Below, one piece after another: positions 1-8,622 of a DNA stretch of 64,000 nt. Within the stretch, counting starts at the first letter, position 1; every line of letters begins with the position of its first letter. The notes under the pieces are model-generated. The model was not told the DNA's origin, ran no database searches, and saw nothing but the letters and a program-made list of their open reading frames with translations. The stretch is from NCBI RefSeq assembly GCF_040833995.1, contig NZ_CP162137.1:1453001-1517000 (forward strand), given 5' to 3'. The stretch is from Leptospira sp. WS58.C1. GTDB taxonomy: Bacteria; Spirochaetota; Leptospiria; Leptospirales; Leptospiraceae. The translations under genes and the position numbers were made by a program.

Positions 1-405
1 CCAGTCTTTAAAAGGGCCCGTTATTCTGGATAATTGATCCCCACTATTAATCTTGGTCCCCATAAACTTAGGATCTAGGAAAATGTTTGCTCTCGAATCA
101 CTTATAGTCCAGTCCCAATAGGGAAGTGACATTTCTGGATCTCCACTCGCTTTCTGGAGTTCCTTCTCGAATTCAAAAATCATTGCACGATGCCAGGGAA
201 GAAAAGAAGGAGAATGATGTGCTGCATTCGTTTTATAATCTGTATTACTAGGTGAAATTCCCGGAGTCGGACTCAGAGCTAATTGGTGGAATTTTATGAA
301 ATTATCGTAGATCCGATCTTTACTATTTTTCATAGATAAGACCGCGTTCACGAACTTAAGGCGTTCTTCGTTCGTTAGGTCGGCGACGTTTTTTCGAAAT
401 CTCAT
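1..405 (-). CDS. Tyrosinase family copper protein, N-terminal part (runs off window)
   Basis: The first 135 residues are visible; the rest lies before base 1. Tyrosinases use a two-copper centre to oxidise phenols with O2. The CuA-type signature is visible: a His in KFHQLA, then AAHHSPSFLPWHRAM with two His separated by eight positions, followed by LPYWDW, which is typical of the family. The ATG at 403-405 is preceded on the minus strand by AGGAGT with suitable spacing. There is no obvious signal peptide, so a cytoplasmic or Tat-independent location is possible. The CuB half cannot be checked. Family assignment is strong; substrate is unknown. Confidence 0.85.
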   Translation of the reverse strand, partial: MRFRKNVADLTNEERLKFVNAVLSMKNSKDRIYDNFIKFHQLALSPTPGISPSNTDYKTNAAHHSPSFLPWHRAMIFEFEKELQKASGDPEMSLPYWDWTISDSRANIFLDPKFMGTKINSGDQLSRITGPFKDW

Positions 406-729
406 GCTGATTACTCCTATGATCGAGGAGGCGATATTCTGCCCTTATGTATTGCTTGTTCAATAAAATCTTAATATTATTTAAGTGCATAATATTCAAT
501 ATTTATAAATTTATGTCAATATGTATACTTTATGATATAATTATTAACGAATATTATAATTGTGCATAAGGTGTGAATATCTTTGTGTAACACCTGCAGA
601 CGACGGAAAGACGTATGGTTATATCATAACGTGAGTTAGGTGTGGGATATTAGAGCAGGTTCGAACTATTCTGTTTTTAGAACGATTCGCTTTGGGACAG
701 GGAAATTAGAAGGAACATGCCCGTTTTGC
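406..729. other. AT-rich intergenic region upstream of tyrosinase gene
   Basis: No convincing gene. Bases about 440-580 are very AT-rich and probably hold the minus-strand promoter of the tyrosinase gene, but no clear -35/-10 pair stands out. Confidence 0.4.
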
Positions 730-749
730 AGCCGGAATTAATTCCGGCT
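730..749. repeat. Perfect 20-bp palindrome
   Basis: AGCCGGAATTAATTCCGGCT reads identically on both strands. It lies just beyond the stop of the minus-strand gene ending at 778, so it may act as a terminator hairpin. There is no clean T-run after it on either strand, and an operator role is equally possible. Confidence 0.5.
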
Positions 750-777
750 AAGAGGAGAAAAATACAAAGCAACGTTC

Positions 778-2067
778 CTAGTTCAATCCTGCTCTAACAT
801 AATTCCGGAGATGAGAACCCACACCTTTCATGTGTTCGGAAATCGTTGAATCTAAATCTCCCAAAAACTTTTGATTGATCGCAGGTAAAAGTTTCCCTTC
901 CGAAAATCCATTCAACAGATTCGATTCGTCAATTAAAGTATCGATCCGATCGGAAATATCGTAACTTTGTTTTGCAACTATATTTACTAGATAGGAATTG
1001 TCATACTTACCGTAGCTATTGTCCAGATCGGTTTGTCTCAAATTTACAATGAATGGATGAGTGAAATTTTTAGTTCGATACGCATTTCGTAATGTACTAA
1101 AATGATATTTTTCTATGGTGGTATGTCGGCTGGAGATCCTATCAATTGTTTCGTTTTTGGCGGTTTCGAAACCAAGGATCGCTTTTAGATTGATCCAAAG
1201 CATACTGATCGTCCCAAAATTCGGGAGAACTCTGGAGTGATAGGGTTGGGTAAGATCGGCAACATAATGCATCCCCCAGCCTAAAAACCTATATCCCCAA
1301 TAGGAATGTCCCGTTTGAAAAGCAAAACGGGAAAGTGTCATAAACTGAAATACTCTGTATTTTGGATAGGTCCGGGTTAAAAATCCAGCCGCGGCAAAAA
1401 TGATAGGAGATTCGTGGTAATAACCTATATGAAACGGAACCTGGGTTGCATAATAGATCTTAGGATCACCGAAAGACTGTATTCCAAAACCGTACTCTTT
1501 TCCGAAACTTTCTCCATTATCCTCGAATAGGTTTAGATCTAATCCGAAATCCGGTTCGTCACCTGCGGTTGCAAGAACTTCGATAGGACTTACAAGTTCT
1601 CCAATTCGAATATCATAAAATTCGTAATCTTCCTTGAGATCCCTTTTTCCGTTGAGACTGACCGTGTTCGGATCTGATTTTTTTCCGGGCATGGGGTTTC
1701 CTGGAAGATTTTGCAAAAAATAACCTAACGGTGTTCCGGTGTTCACCCTGAGCGCTCGTAGAAACTGATTTCGGATCGTCTTTCTATCTCCACCTTTGAA
1801 TCCAAGAGCCTCCGGAAGTGGGGCGTTTGTATCGTAGCTAAGATTCGCTTCCTTCTCCATATCCCTCATAAGAGGGATCAGTTTGTCCTGTTCTTTCAGT
1901 AAAAAGTCTTCTAGCGATTCTACTTTTACTTTAGGAGCGGATACCAATTCAGGCATAACTTCGAGAGCCGGTCGATTGAATAGAAAATGATTCCACCATG
2001 CTTCTGCGGGTGTGGCGAATAGACAAAGTGAGGCGATGAAAATTAGACTAGAGTAATATTTGAGCAC
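778..2067 (-). CDS. Secreted zinc-dependent phospholipase C / S1-P1 nuclease-like protein
   Basis: A predicted exported protein of about 429 residues. I chose the GTG at 2065-2067 because it gives a compact signal peptide (MLKYYSSLIFIASL, ending ATPAEA); an in-frame TTG at 2106 is the alternative. Cleavage after AEA would leave mature Trp-Trp at the N-terminus. In the zinc PLC/P1 nuclease family the N-terminal Trp is a zinc ligand. The segment GMHYVADLTQPYHSRVLP matches the family pattern of H-x3-D-x-x-Q-P-x-H. Other His residues (HIGYYHES, FQTGHSYWG) could complete the tri-zinc site. The fold assignment comes from motifs only; whether the substrate is lipid or nucleic acid is unknown. Confidence 0.55.
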   Translation of the reverse strand: MLKYYSSLIFIASLCLFATPAEAWWNHFLFNRPALEVMPELVSAPKVKVESLEDFLLKEQDKLIPLMRDMEKEANLSYDTNAPLPEALGFKGGDRKTIRNQFLRALRVNTGTPLGYFLQNLPGNPMPGKKSDPNTVSLNGKRDLKEDYEFYDIRIGELVSPIEVLATAGDEPDFGLDLNLFEDNGESFGKEYGFGIQSFGDPKIYYATQVPFHIGYYHESPIIFAAAGFLTRTYPKYRVFQFMTLSRFAFQTGHSYWGYRFLGWGMHYVADLTQPYHSRVLPNFGTISMLWINLKAILGFETAKNETIDRISSRHTTIEKYHFSTLRNAYRTKNFTHPFIVNLRQTDLDNSYGKYDNSYLVNIVAKQSYDISDRIDTLIDESNLLNGFSEGKLLPAINQKFLGDLDSTISEHMKGVGSHLRNYVRAGLN

Positions 2068-2199
2068 ACCAAAGAATTCTGGATCAGCAAGAGAAGTCAA
2101 CAGCAAACTGCCGAAGAGAAAAATACTAGATTGTAAAGTAGTTGAGCGGATGAAAAGGTTTATGATGATCTGTAAAATCTCTCTCTCAAACAGGAAAAG

Positions 2200-3798
2200 A
2201 TGGAAAATATCCTAGTCGAATATGTATATCTGATTTTGATCATTCTTGGATTGGTTGTGATTGCCGATAGACTAGGGCTTGCGTATCCGATCGTTTTATT
2301 GATCGGAGGTCTTGTGGTCAGCGCCATTCCATTTTTCCAAAATATTACCATCACACCGGAACTTGTTTTTCTAATTTTTCTTCCGCCATTACTGTACGAA
2401 GCTGCTTGGCAAATTTCCTGGAAAGAATTTTGGAAATGGAGAAGGATCATCGCAGGTTTTGCGTTTCCGATCGTGATCATTACTTCTTGTGCGATTGCAT
2501 TGATTTCCACTTCTCTCATTCCGGGATTTACTTTAGCGATCGGATTTTTATTAGGAGGGATTATCTCTCCTCCCGATTCTATATCTTCCGTTACTATCAT
2601 GAAACAAACAAAGGCTCCTAAGTCCGTTGTGAGTATCGCAGAAGGAGAAAGTTTATTGAACGATGCTTCTTCTTTGATCGTGTTCCGTTTTGCATTGGCG
2701 GCTGCAGTCACCGGACAATTTTATCTACAAGAAGCTGCAATCAGTTTTATTTGGGTGGTAATCGCCGGTTCATTGATCGGTCTAACGGTAGGACTTGTAT
2801 TCTATGGGATCCATCGTTGGCTTCCTCTTACGCCGAGTATAGAGATCGTTTTAACTTTTGTGACTCCGTATTGTATGTATTACTTGGCGGAACATTTTCA
2901 TGTTTCCGGAGTTCTTGCTGTGGTCTGTGGCGGGCTACTTCTGTCTAGCAAACGCCAAAGTTTATTGAGTTATGCGAGCCGTATCCAAGGCGTGAATGTT
3001 TGGAATAGTATCGTATTCATTCTAAACGGGCTTATCTTCCTATTGATCGGTTTGCAGTTACCTTCTATCGTAAATCAATTGGGAGATATTAGTATTACCA
3101 GTGCAATCGTCTACGGATTGGTGATCTCATTCGCCTTGATCATTATTCGGATTATCATTACTCTTTGTACCTCCGGTTTTACTCGGATTATGAGCAATTT
3201 TATAGAAGTCACGGAAGTAAATCCGGGATGGAAAATCCCTATCGTTTTAGGATGGGCAGGGATCCGAGGGGTTGTTTCTCTTGCGGCAGCGCTTTCTATT
3301 CCGATCTATATAAACGGAGAAACTCCTTTTCCTTATCGGAATTTGATCCTATTTATCACATTCTTAGTGATCTTGACAACTATGATCTTTAACGGACTCA
3401 CTCTTCCTTGGTTGATACGGAAATTGAACGTAATGGATTTTCAAATTCCCGTTCCGGTCCATAAGCAGGAGGTGATGATCCAAAAAAGATTGGCTTCGGA
3501 GTCGTTAAGGTATTTGGAAGAAAAAAATCATACCGGTGCAAAAAAGAATAAACATCTCAAAAATCTGATCTCTCGTTTAAAAACGGAATTGGGATATTTC
3601 GAGGAAGAGCTCAAGGGAATGTCCGGCATTCATAGGGGAGAAAGAAAAGAATACGGAGACGTATATTTGGAATTATTACAATTCCAAAGAGATGTTCTAA
3701 ATGACCTCAATCATGATTCTGGATTCGACGAGGAAGTGATCCGCAAATACCATGCGTTGATCGACATAGAAGAGTATAAGACCAGAGAAAGTGATTGA
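2200..3798 (+). CDS. Na+/H+ antiporter, CPA1 (NhaP-type) family
   Basis: A 532-residue inner-membrane cation/proton antiporter for Na+ or K+ and pH homeostasis. Residues about 1-410 hold around twelve hydrophobic segments. The conserved CPA1 motifs EGESLLNDASSLIVF (about 147-161) and GWAGIRGVVSLAAAL (about 348-362) are present. The last ~120 residues are hydrophilic and charged, a typical cytoplasmic regulatory tail. The ATG at 2200 follows AGGAAAAG. Flanking genes are on the opposite strand, so it is probably a single transcription unit. Ion preference cannot be read from the sequence. Confidence 0.88.
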   Translation: MENILVEYVYLILIILGLVVIADRLGLAYPIVLLIGGLVVSAIPFFQNITITPELVFLIFLPPLLYEAAWQISWKEFWKWRRIIAGFAFPIVIITSCAIALISTSLIPGFTLAIGFLLGGIISPPDSISSVTIMKQTKAPKSVVSIAEGESLLNDASSLIVFRFALAAAVTGQFYLQEAAISFIWVVIAGSLIGLTVGLVFYGIHRWLPLTPSIEIVLTFVTPYCMYYLAEHFHVSGVLAVVCGGLLLSSKRQSLLSYASRIQGVNVWNSIVFILNGLIFLLIGLQLPSIVNQLGDISITSAIVYGLVISFALIIIRIIITLCTSGFTRIMSNFIEVTEVNPGWKIPIVLGWAGIRGVVSLAAALSIPIYINGETPFPYRNLILFITFLVILTTMIFNGLTLPWLIRKLNVMDFQIPVPVHKQEVMIQKRLASESLRYLEEKNHTGAKKNKHLKNLISRLKTELGYFEEELKGMSGIHRGERKEYGDVYLELLQFQRDVLNDLNHDSGFDEEVIRKYHALIDIEEYKTRESD

Positions 3799-3887
3799 TT
3801 ATACTTTCCCCGGTCTAGGTCTCCGATTTGCCCTAAGTTCGATTGTTTATCTAAACTGGGAGCGGTTCAGCACTTTTTTATACGTTT

Positions 3888-4853
3888 TTACAAGTAGCAA
3901 GATGCGGATTGAGGAGTACTTGCGACTACGGTATTATAGTGAAGAGAATAATTACCCGTGATGGACTGTGTTCCTTCTTTCCCTGCATGCTCTCCTATGA
4001 TCCAAGTATCCGCTTTCGGAATGCCGCCTGCAGCATAAGCCGCAATATCAGTAGTCGCATTTCCGTACGCACGGATAATATCCAAGCCTACGGTATTGCG
4101 CAAATAGTTGATATAATCCGTTTTATAAGACTGTACATTCTCGCCCCAATATTCCGAATGAGGATGATAATGCCATGATTTTATCCCCTTTATTGGGAAC
4201 CATTCGCGTGTATCCTTGGTATTCCAGTAAGGGCGACCGGTCAGATAGATAACCTGATAACCTTTGTTACGATATGCATTTACAGTTTCGGGAGCGTAAT
4301 AATAAGTATCCGCAATTTTGATGCCGGCATAATCGGCAATAGACTCGAAATCATTCTTGGTTAAGGTTCCATCCACATCGAATAAAACCGTTTGGCGACC
4401 GGGATCTGCGACGGTCAAATAACCGTCAGCGCTAGAAAGATCACCTTCCACCACCATACGAACAATATAGTCGCCCGTTGCTCGGACCCCTAAGTTTGCG
4501 GTGATCTTTCCGTCGCCGTTCGTAGTATACCGACCCACATAATTCCAGCCGCTCATAGCGGTTCCGTAAATATAAACATGGATGTATTCACCTTCCAAAT
4601 CCTTATGGAATACGGCATCATAGTCGAATTTGCCGACCATAGTTGCATTCGATCCGGATTTTACGATCGTATCATAGACCATATGATACGGTACATATAG
4701 ACCGGCCAATATCGTATTTCCGAAATTACGGAAACTTCTTTTGGTGGGTTTCGAAAAACTAGGCGGGTTGGAAGGTGTGATGTAGTCCGGACAATCCGCC
4801 CAAAGACCGATAGAGAACACACTTAAACACAAGACTAACAAAAAGAATCGCAT
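3888..4853 (-). CDS. Secreted lipin-like LNS2 domain protein (HAD phosphatase fold)
   Basis: A 321-residue exported protein. The ATG at 4851-4853 has GGAG at good spacing; an upstream in-frame TTG is less likely. Residues 1-19 form a signal peptide ending LWAD. Residues about 60-150 resemble a beta-sandwich region. Residues about 155-300 hold an LNS2/HAD core: FDVDGTLTKND at 158-168 matches the DxDGT(I/L)T motif of eukaryotic lipins, and VIYLTGRPY is the second HAD motif. Lipins dephosphorylate phosphatidic acid; a secreted bacterial version could act on lipid or only bind it. The phosphatase role is inferred from motifs. Confidence 0.75.
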   Translation of the reverse strand: MRFFLLVLCLSVFSIGLWADCPDYITPSNPPSFSKPTKRSFRNFGNTILAGLYVPYHMVYDTIVKSGSNATMVGKFDYDAVFHKDLEGEYIHVYIYGTAMSGWNYVGRYTTNGDGKITANLGVRATGDYIVRMVVEGDLSSADGYLTVADPGRQTVLFDVDGTLTKNDFESIADYAGIKIADTYYYAPETVNAYRNKGYQVIYLTGRPYWNTKDTREWFPIKGIKSWHYHPHSEYWGENVQSYKTDYINYLRNTVGLDIIRAYGNATTDIAAYAAGGIPKADTWIIGEHAGKEGTQSITGNYSLHYNTVVASTPQSASCYL

Positions 4854-5053
4854 AGGAATCTCCAAATATTTTTTTCATCTGTAAGCTCGTTCGAAAAAAA
4901 GTTGTAATCGGATTACAAAAATTTCCCAAACAGCGGCGAATGTATTGGAGCAGTATAGGTAGAGCAAGAAGAAACTAAAAATATGAGCGTAACAAGAAGT
5001 GAAAATATAAAATACGAATCAATGAGCAAAGAGAATGCAATTGTTATAAATAA

Positions 5054-5076
5054 CTTATATATAATTCATATATAAG
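5054..5076. repeat. Inverted repeat, 8-bp arms
   Basis: CTTATATA and TATATAAG are separated by 7 bp. It lies between the stop of the LprI-like gene and the start of the LNS2 gene, both on the minus strand. It could be a weak terminator or an operator; nothing in the sequence decides. Confidence 0.35.
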
Positions 5077-5137
5077 AAACTTCTAAACAATTAAGATGGT
5101 TAGTCGATTTTAGTTAGAAGTCAAACTGTTATGCATT

Positions 5138-5848
5138 CTATTTTTTTTGTTTAAATTCATATCTATAACTTCCCCCGAAATAAGCCCTTGCTCCGTGATA
5201 CGCGGAACAAGAAATTTCCTCCACCTCTATCCTATTTTGAAAATATTGGAATTCCAATAAGCAGCAGTCCGGATCTTCCGAATTACATCCTGGTGTGGAA
5301 GCCCAAATCCATTTTCCTTCTTTAGCCGGGGTCCAATTTCCGCTTACTTCTCCCAGATGAGCAGTAGGACCTCTCACAACCTCCAGAGAAAATTGGATTT
5401 CGTTACTCGAGGTATCTCGAAAAAGTTTTAAACTTCCACCGAAGCCATCCGTATAAGAACCAAGTCCTTCTTTAGATACCGTGGAGAATTTCCAAACATG
5501 ATGTAAATATTTGGTTCTTTCTGCAGTAGTCCCAGTCTTGCAGATGATCGTTTCAATCCCAGATTCATCCGAAGAATACATAGGACCTTCACAAATCCCG
5601 TCTCTGTATCCGATCCAAAGCACTTGCAATTTTTTTAAATCTTCTTTCTCGGGATCGGATAGACCTTCCCTTATTTTTTTATAAGTAAGATTCAATTCTT
5701 TGTCAGCGACTTGGTACTCGTTCATGTAACATTTTTTCTGATCGTTTTTGTTTTTGATCTTGGAACAAGGATCCGCCGGTTCGGATGTTTTGGATAAAAG
5801 GGAAAATGCAAGTAGGAGCAGGGAGGCGGAGGAGAGTAGAAAGCGCAT
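5138..5848 (-). CDS. Secreted LprI-like (DUF1311) protein, full-length copy
   Basis: A 236-residue protein with a clear signal peptide (MRFLLSSASLLLLAFSLLSK). Residues about 25-95 match the lysozyme-inhibitor LprI N-terminal family: DPCSKIKNKNDQKKC, then an ELNLTYKKIREGL helix, then LQVLWIGYRDGIC. Two Cys pairs are likely disulfide-bonded. The C-terminal ~120 residues form a second, unrecognised domain with more Cys. Family members inhibit lysozyme, but the name is often only structural. The first ~90 codons plus upstream DNA are duplicated at 24089-24397, where the gene is broken. It sits just outside the tail island. Confidence 0.7.
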   Translation of the reverse strand: MRFLLSSASLLLLAFSLLSKTSEPADPCSKIKNKNDQKKCYMNEYQVADKELNLTYKKIREGLSDPEKEDLKKLQVLWIGYRDGICEGPMYSSDESGIETIICKTGTTAERTKYLHHVWKFSTVSKEGLGSYTDGFGGSLKLFRDTSSNEIQFSLEVVRGPTAHLGEVSGNWTPAKEGKWIWASTPGCNSEDPDCCLLEFQYFQNRIEVEEISCSAYHGARAYFGGSYRYEFKQKK

Positions 5849-5890
5849 GAAAGGATTTTATTATCCAACGGGAGATGACAATAATTTTCC
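5582..5890. repeat. 309-bp direct repeat, left copy (flanks tail island)
   Basis: Matches 24089-24397 over 309 bp without indels. I count 8 mismatches, all within 5621-5690; the last 200 bp (5691-5890) are identical. It covers the 5' part of the LprI-like gene and 42 bp upstream of its start. Both copies have the same orientation and bracket about 18.2 kb. Confidence 0.9.
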
Positions 5891-6056
5891 GAGAATCTTC
5901 TTTATCTGCTATTCTATTTGGTTTCGGGGCGGATTTTATAGATCTTAGTTGACATGATTTTTGAAGAAGAATTATTTTACGCCATCGTTGTTGATATTTG
6001 AGCAGTACTTGCTCGTAGAGGAATTTTATATGTCAATCTTGCGTAAACGAGGAACA

Positions 6057-6698
6057 ATGGATACGAAGAAATTCGTAAAGCGCCTTATGGCATATGGCTC
6101 TAAAAAGTACGGCTTACTTTATGATCGATGGGTTATTTTCGGAGTAAGAGGAATTAATTTTAAGAATGGCATTATTGAGGCGAATAATGACGCCATTAAC
6201 GAATACAATGATGCTTTATTTTTAATCAGGATTGTGAATAAATCTCTGGAATTCAAAGTATACTCATGTACGATCGATCCGGGACGTTATTGGTTAAATC
6301 AACCGATGAATCCGGCTGGAACTGCCCGAATTGCAGAAGGGGTTTATAAATATAAGTTAGGTATGCATAAGGGGCATAAAGCCTTAAATCAATATGCAAA
6401 AGTAACCGTTAACCGATATGCCCCTCACCAAAATGCGAAACCATGGTTCAAATGGAAAGATGAATCCTTTTCTGTATCCCAGACTGGATTTTTTGCGATC
6501 AATATCCATGCTAAAAGTGGCTCATCTAAGTTTGTCGAAATGGCGAGTGCCGGATGCACTGTTTTAAATGCTACCTGGACAGATCAGGCTTGGTTAGAGT
6601 TTTATGCAACGATAGAGTCGGCGATCTCGACTCATTCTCAAGGTTACATATGCTATTGCGTTTTAGACCAAAGCGTTGCCGTTTCTATTCTCTCATAA
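6057..6698 (+). CDS. Putative cell-wall-acting enzyme with L,D-transpeptidase-like H...SxGC motif (tail-associated lysin?)
   Basis: 213 residues from the ATG at 6057 (GAGGA upstream); an in-frame ATG at 6030 is an alternative. It is the first gene of the tail island. Near the C-terminus, FFAINIHAK (His151) is followed by SAGCTVL (Cys167), which resembles the His...S-x-G-C active site of YkuD-like L,D-transpeptidases and related phage lysins. No signal peptide or membrane segment is visible. Placed before the tail operon, it could release particles from the cell or cut peptidoglycan during injection. The family call rests on one motif; function is inference. Confidence 0.5.
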   Translation: MDTKKFVKRLMAYGSKKYGLLYDRWVIFGVRGINFKNGIIEANNDAINEYNDALFLIRIVNKSLEFKVYSCTIDPGRYWLNQPMNPAGTARIAEGVYKYKLGMHKGHKALNQYAKVTVNRYAPHQNAKPWFKWKDESFSVSQTGFFAINIHAKSGSSKFVEMASAGCTVLNATWTDQAWLEFYATIESAISTHSQGYICYCVLDQSVAVSILS

Positions 6699-6723
6699 TT
6701 TAATCGCTTTTCTAACCAAGAGA

Positions 6724-6747
6724 CTGCTTTCGACCCAATAAAAGCAG
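6724..6747. terminator. Possible hairpin after lysin gene
   Basis: CTGCTTT and AAAGCAG (7-bp arms, 10-bp loop) lie 26 bp after the stop codon. There is no T-run, so this is a weak terminator candidate. Confidence 0.3.
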
Positions 6748-6985
6748 ACTCCATTACTCGTTTTCGATAACAAACTTTGTTTTTTAAATCACATTTCATA
6801 AAATTGTCGAATTTTCTGAAAATTATTCGATTAAATGGACCCTTTTTTTACTTGTTTAACTCTAAGCTTCCATTAAATGTCGTTAATTCATTAAAAAGGA
6901 TACAATATCTCAAAATAGATAAATAGATTTATTTTTTTTCGAAAAATAAAATTTAAAATTTCAATTACTTGTCTTTTTTTGGAAA
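6748..6985. other. AT-rich spacer before the tail operon
   Basis: No gene seen. The stretch is strongly A/T-biased with many T-runs and probably contains control sites for the tail operon. Confidence 0.4.
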
Positions 6986-7016
6986 TTGTGTCTTTTGTCG
7001 AAGATTTCGGTATAAT
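6986..7016 (+). promoter_or_regulatory. Candidate promoter of the tail operon
   Basis: A perfect -10 TATAAT lies at 7011-7016. The best -35 is TTGTGT at 6986-6991, a long 19-bp spacer, so an activator may be needed. The first structural gene starts 30 bp downstream. Confidence 0.4.
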
Positions 7017-7045
7017 AACCAATAAGAGAGAGATTTTGATCTTAG

Positions 7046-7579
7046 ATGATTCCTGGCACTGTTGTAGAAACTATCTTTCAAAGAATTCAATCGGATACTT
7101 CGGTAACTTTGCTTCGATTTGACGAAGAGCAAAGTTCTTACCCGCTTGGAGTATACAGATCAACTTCTTGTTTAGTGGAATCGGTTTATCGAAACGTTCA
7201 TACTCAAGCGGAGAAGGTTGGAGATCCTACAACCGTAGTTATGACTCGGTTCGAAAAATACCAGGATACATATTCATTAAATTTTTTTGATACTCAGAAT
7301 CTTGAGAACGCAAGAGTCGCTGCTATGAATGTATTTCATTGGTTCGGGGCTCCTGATAATCGCTCTTTCTGCACCGAATATTCGATCATTCCCCGTCTTA
7401 TCGCTACTAATATTCAAGACAAAAGTGTTTTTCAAAATTCGACCTGGCTTTATCAGGTCGGGTTCGACATTCGATTTGATTATACATTCGAATACTCGGA
7501 AGAAACGGAGACAATCTCCAAAATACAAATTACCGAAGAATTCGGCAGTCATAATGAAAATCTGGAAATAGAGGTTTAG
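7046..7579 (+). CDS. Phage neck/tail terminator protein, LIC_12616 (gp12-like) family
   Basis: 177 residues. The N-terminus (IPGTVVETIFQRIQSD) and overall layout match the LIC_12616 family of phage neck terminator proteins. Members cap the tail and, in complete phages, join it to the head. It opens the long plus-strand tail operon, 3 bp before the sheath gene. Its presence fits a particle whose tail end is capped even though no head genes are visible. Family recognition is moderately secure; the exact position in the particle is inferred. Confidence 0.65.
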   Translation: MIPGTVVETIFQRIQSDTSVTLLRFDEEQSSYPLGVYRSTSCLVESVYRNVHTQAEKVGDPTTVVMTRFEKYQDTYSLNFFDTQNLENARVAAMNVFHWFGAPDNRSFCTEYSIIPRLIATNIQDKSVFQNSTWLYQVGFDIRFDYTFEYSEETETISKIQITEEFGSHNENLEIEV

Positions 7580-7582
7580 CAA

Positions 7583-8611
7583 ATGGCATTTATTAATGAT
7601 ATCATAATAGATATCACTCGGGGGACCCAAGGGTTAACACAAAAATCGTTTCGACCGCTTATCTTAAAAGCAGGGGATAGTTCCGCCACCGCTTTGGAAA
7701 AGTATATTGTGTCTGATCTAACTGATCTTACCTCTGCTGGATTTACATCCTCAGATGACGTTTATAAAATGGCAGCAGTAATGTTTGCGCAGTCGCCTAA
7801 GCCGGAAGATATCATGATCGTGGTGTCGCCCGATACTATCTCGGATGCCTTGGATGAACTTCGTGAATCTGATGATAATTTTTATGCGGTCTGCATCACT
7901 TCAAGAGCCAAAGCGGATTTGAATGCGGCTGGTACTTGGGCGAACGCAAATAAGAAATTTTTCTTTGGATGTTCGTCTGATATTACTTCTCTCGATTCCA
8001 GAAACGTGGATAGAGAAGCGTATCTGATCCATAATAATACGCCTGGAGATTTTCCTGAGTGCGCTTGGGTTGGGCAGAATATTCCGAAACAACCCGGATC
8101 GACCACTTTTAAATGGAAACGTTTAAACGGACAAAATGCTTCCAGCTTTACCAAGACCGAACTGACTACAATTCGCACTAGTAAGGGACAAGCTTTGCAG
8201 GAGATGGCCGGAGCAACTTACGTAAATGAAGGCACGACCACTTCCGGAGAATTTATTGATGTGATCGTTGGACAGGACTGGGTCGAGGACCAGCTCCAAA
8301 CAGACCTACTTTCGCTATTTCTGAATAATGAAAAAATTGCTTTGGATGATTCAGGCATCGCTCAGGTGGAAGGTGTAGTGCGTAACGTTTTGAAGAGAGC
8401 AGGTGATGCAGGTATCGTTGCAAGGGCATCCTCCGAGTATGATCTGAAATTATCGGACGATAAAGTATATATGAGCCAGGTATTCGTTCCAAGAAGGGCG
8501 GATATTTCCGTTAATGATAGAGCGAATAGGGAATTGAAAGGTGTTCGATTTGTATACTATCTCGCCGGCGCAATTCATAAAGTAAATGTTAACGGCTTAA
8601 TTACGGTTTAA
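7583..8611 (+). CDS. Contractile tail sheath protein (DUF3383 family)
   Basis: 342 residues. The sequence matches the DUF3383 sheath family: N-terminal beta-rich start (FINDIIIDITRGTQGL), a central DIMIVVSPDTISDALDEL segment of Rossmann-like character, and a C-terminal domain ending in VRFVYYLAGAIHKVNVNGLI. Sheath subunits wrap the tube and contract to drive it into the target. It is followed directly by the tube gene, the standard order in contractile tails. At ~340 residues it is a compact sheath close to a minimal core. Confidence 0.8.
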   Translation: MAFINDIIIDITRGTQGLTQKSFRPLILKAGDSSATALEKYIVSDLTDLTSAGFTSSDDVYKMAAVMFAQSPKPEDIMIVVSPDTISDALDELRESDDNFYAVCITSRAKADLNAAGTWANANKKFFFGCSSDITSLDSRNVDREAYLIHNNTPGDFPECAWVGQNIPKQPGSTTFKWKRLNGQNASSFTKTELTTIRTSKGQALQEMAGATYVNEGTTTSGEFIDVIVGQDWVEDQLQTDLLSLFLNNEKIALDDSGIAQVEGVVRNVLKRAGDAGIVARASSEYDLKLSDDKVYMSQVFVPRRADISVNDRANRELKGVRFVYYLAGAIHKVNVNGLITV

Positions 8612-8622
8612 GGAAATATAAT

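Noticed and set aside
2160..2711. Minus-strand 183-residue ORF over the antiporter start
   Set aside because: Antisense shadow of a conserved antiporter; no family features.
5748..5948. Plus-strand ORF repeated at 24255-24449
   Set aside because: It is shared by both repeat copies only because the DNA is duplicated; it is antisense to the LprI signal peptide region and its ends differ.
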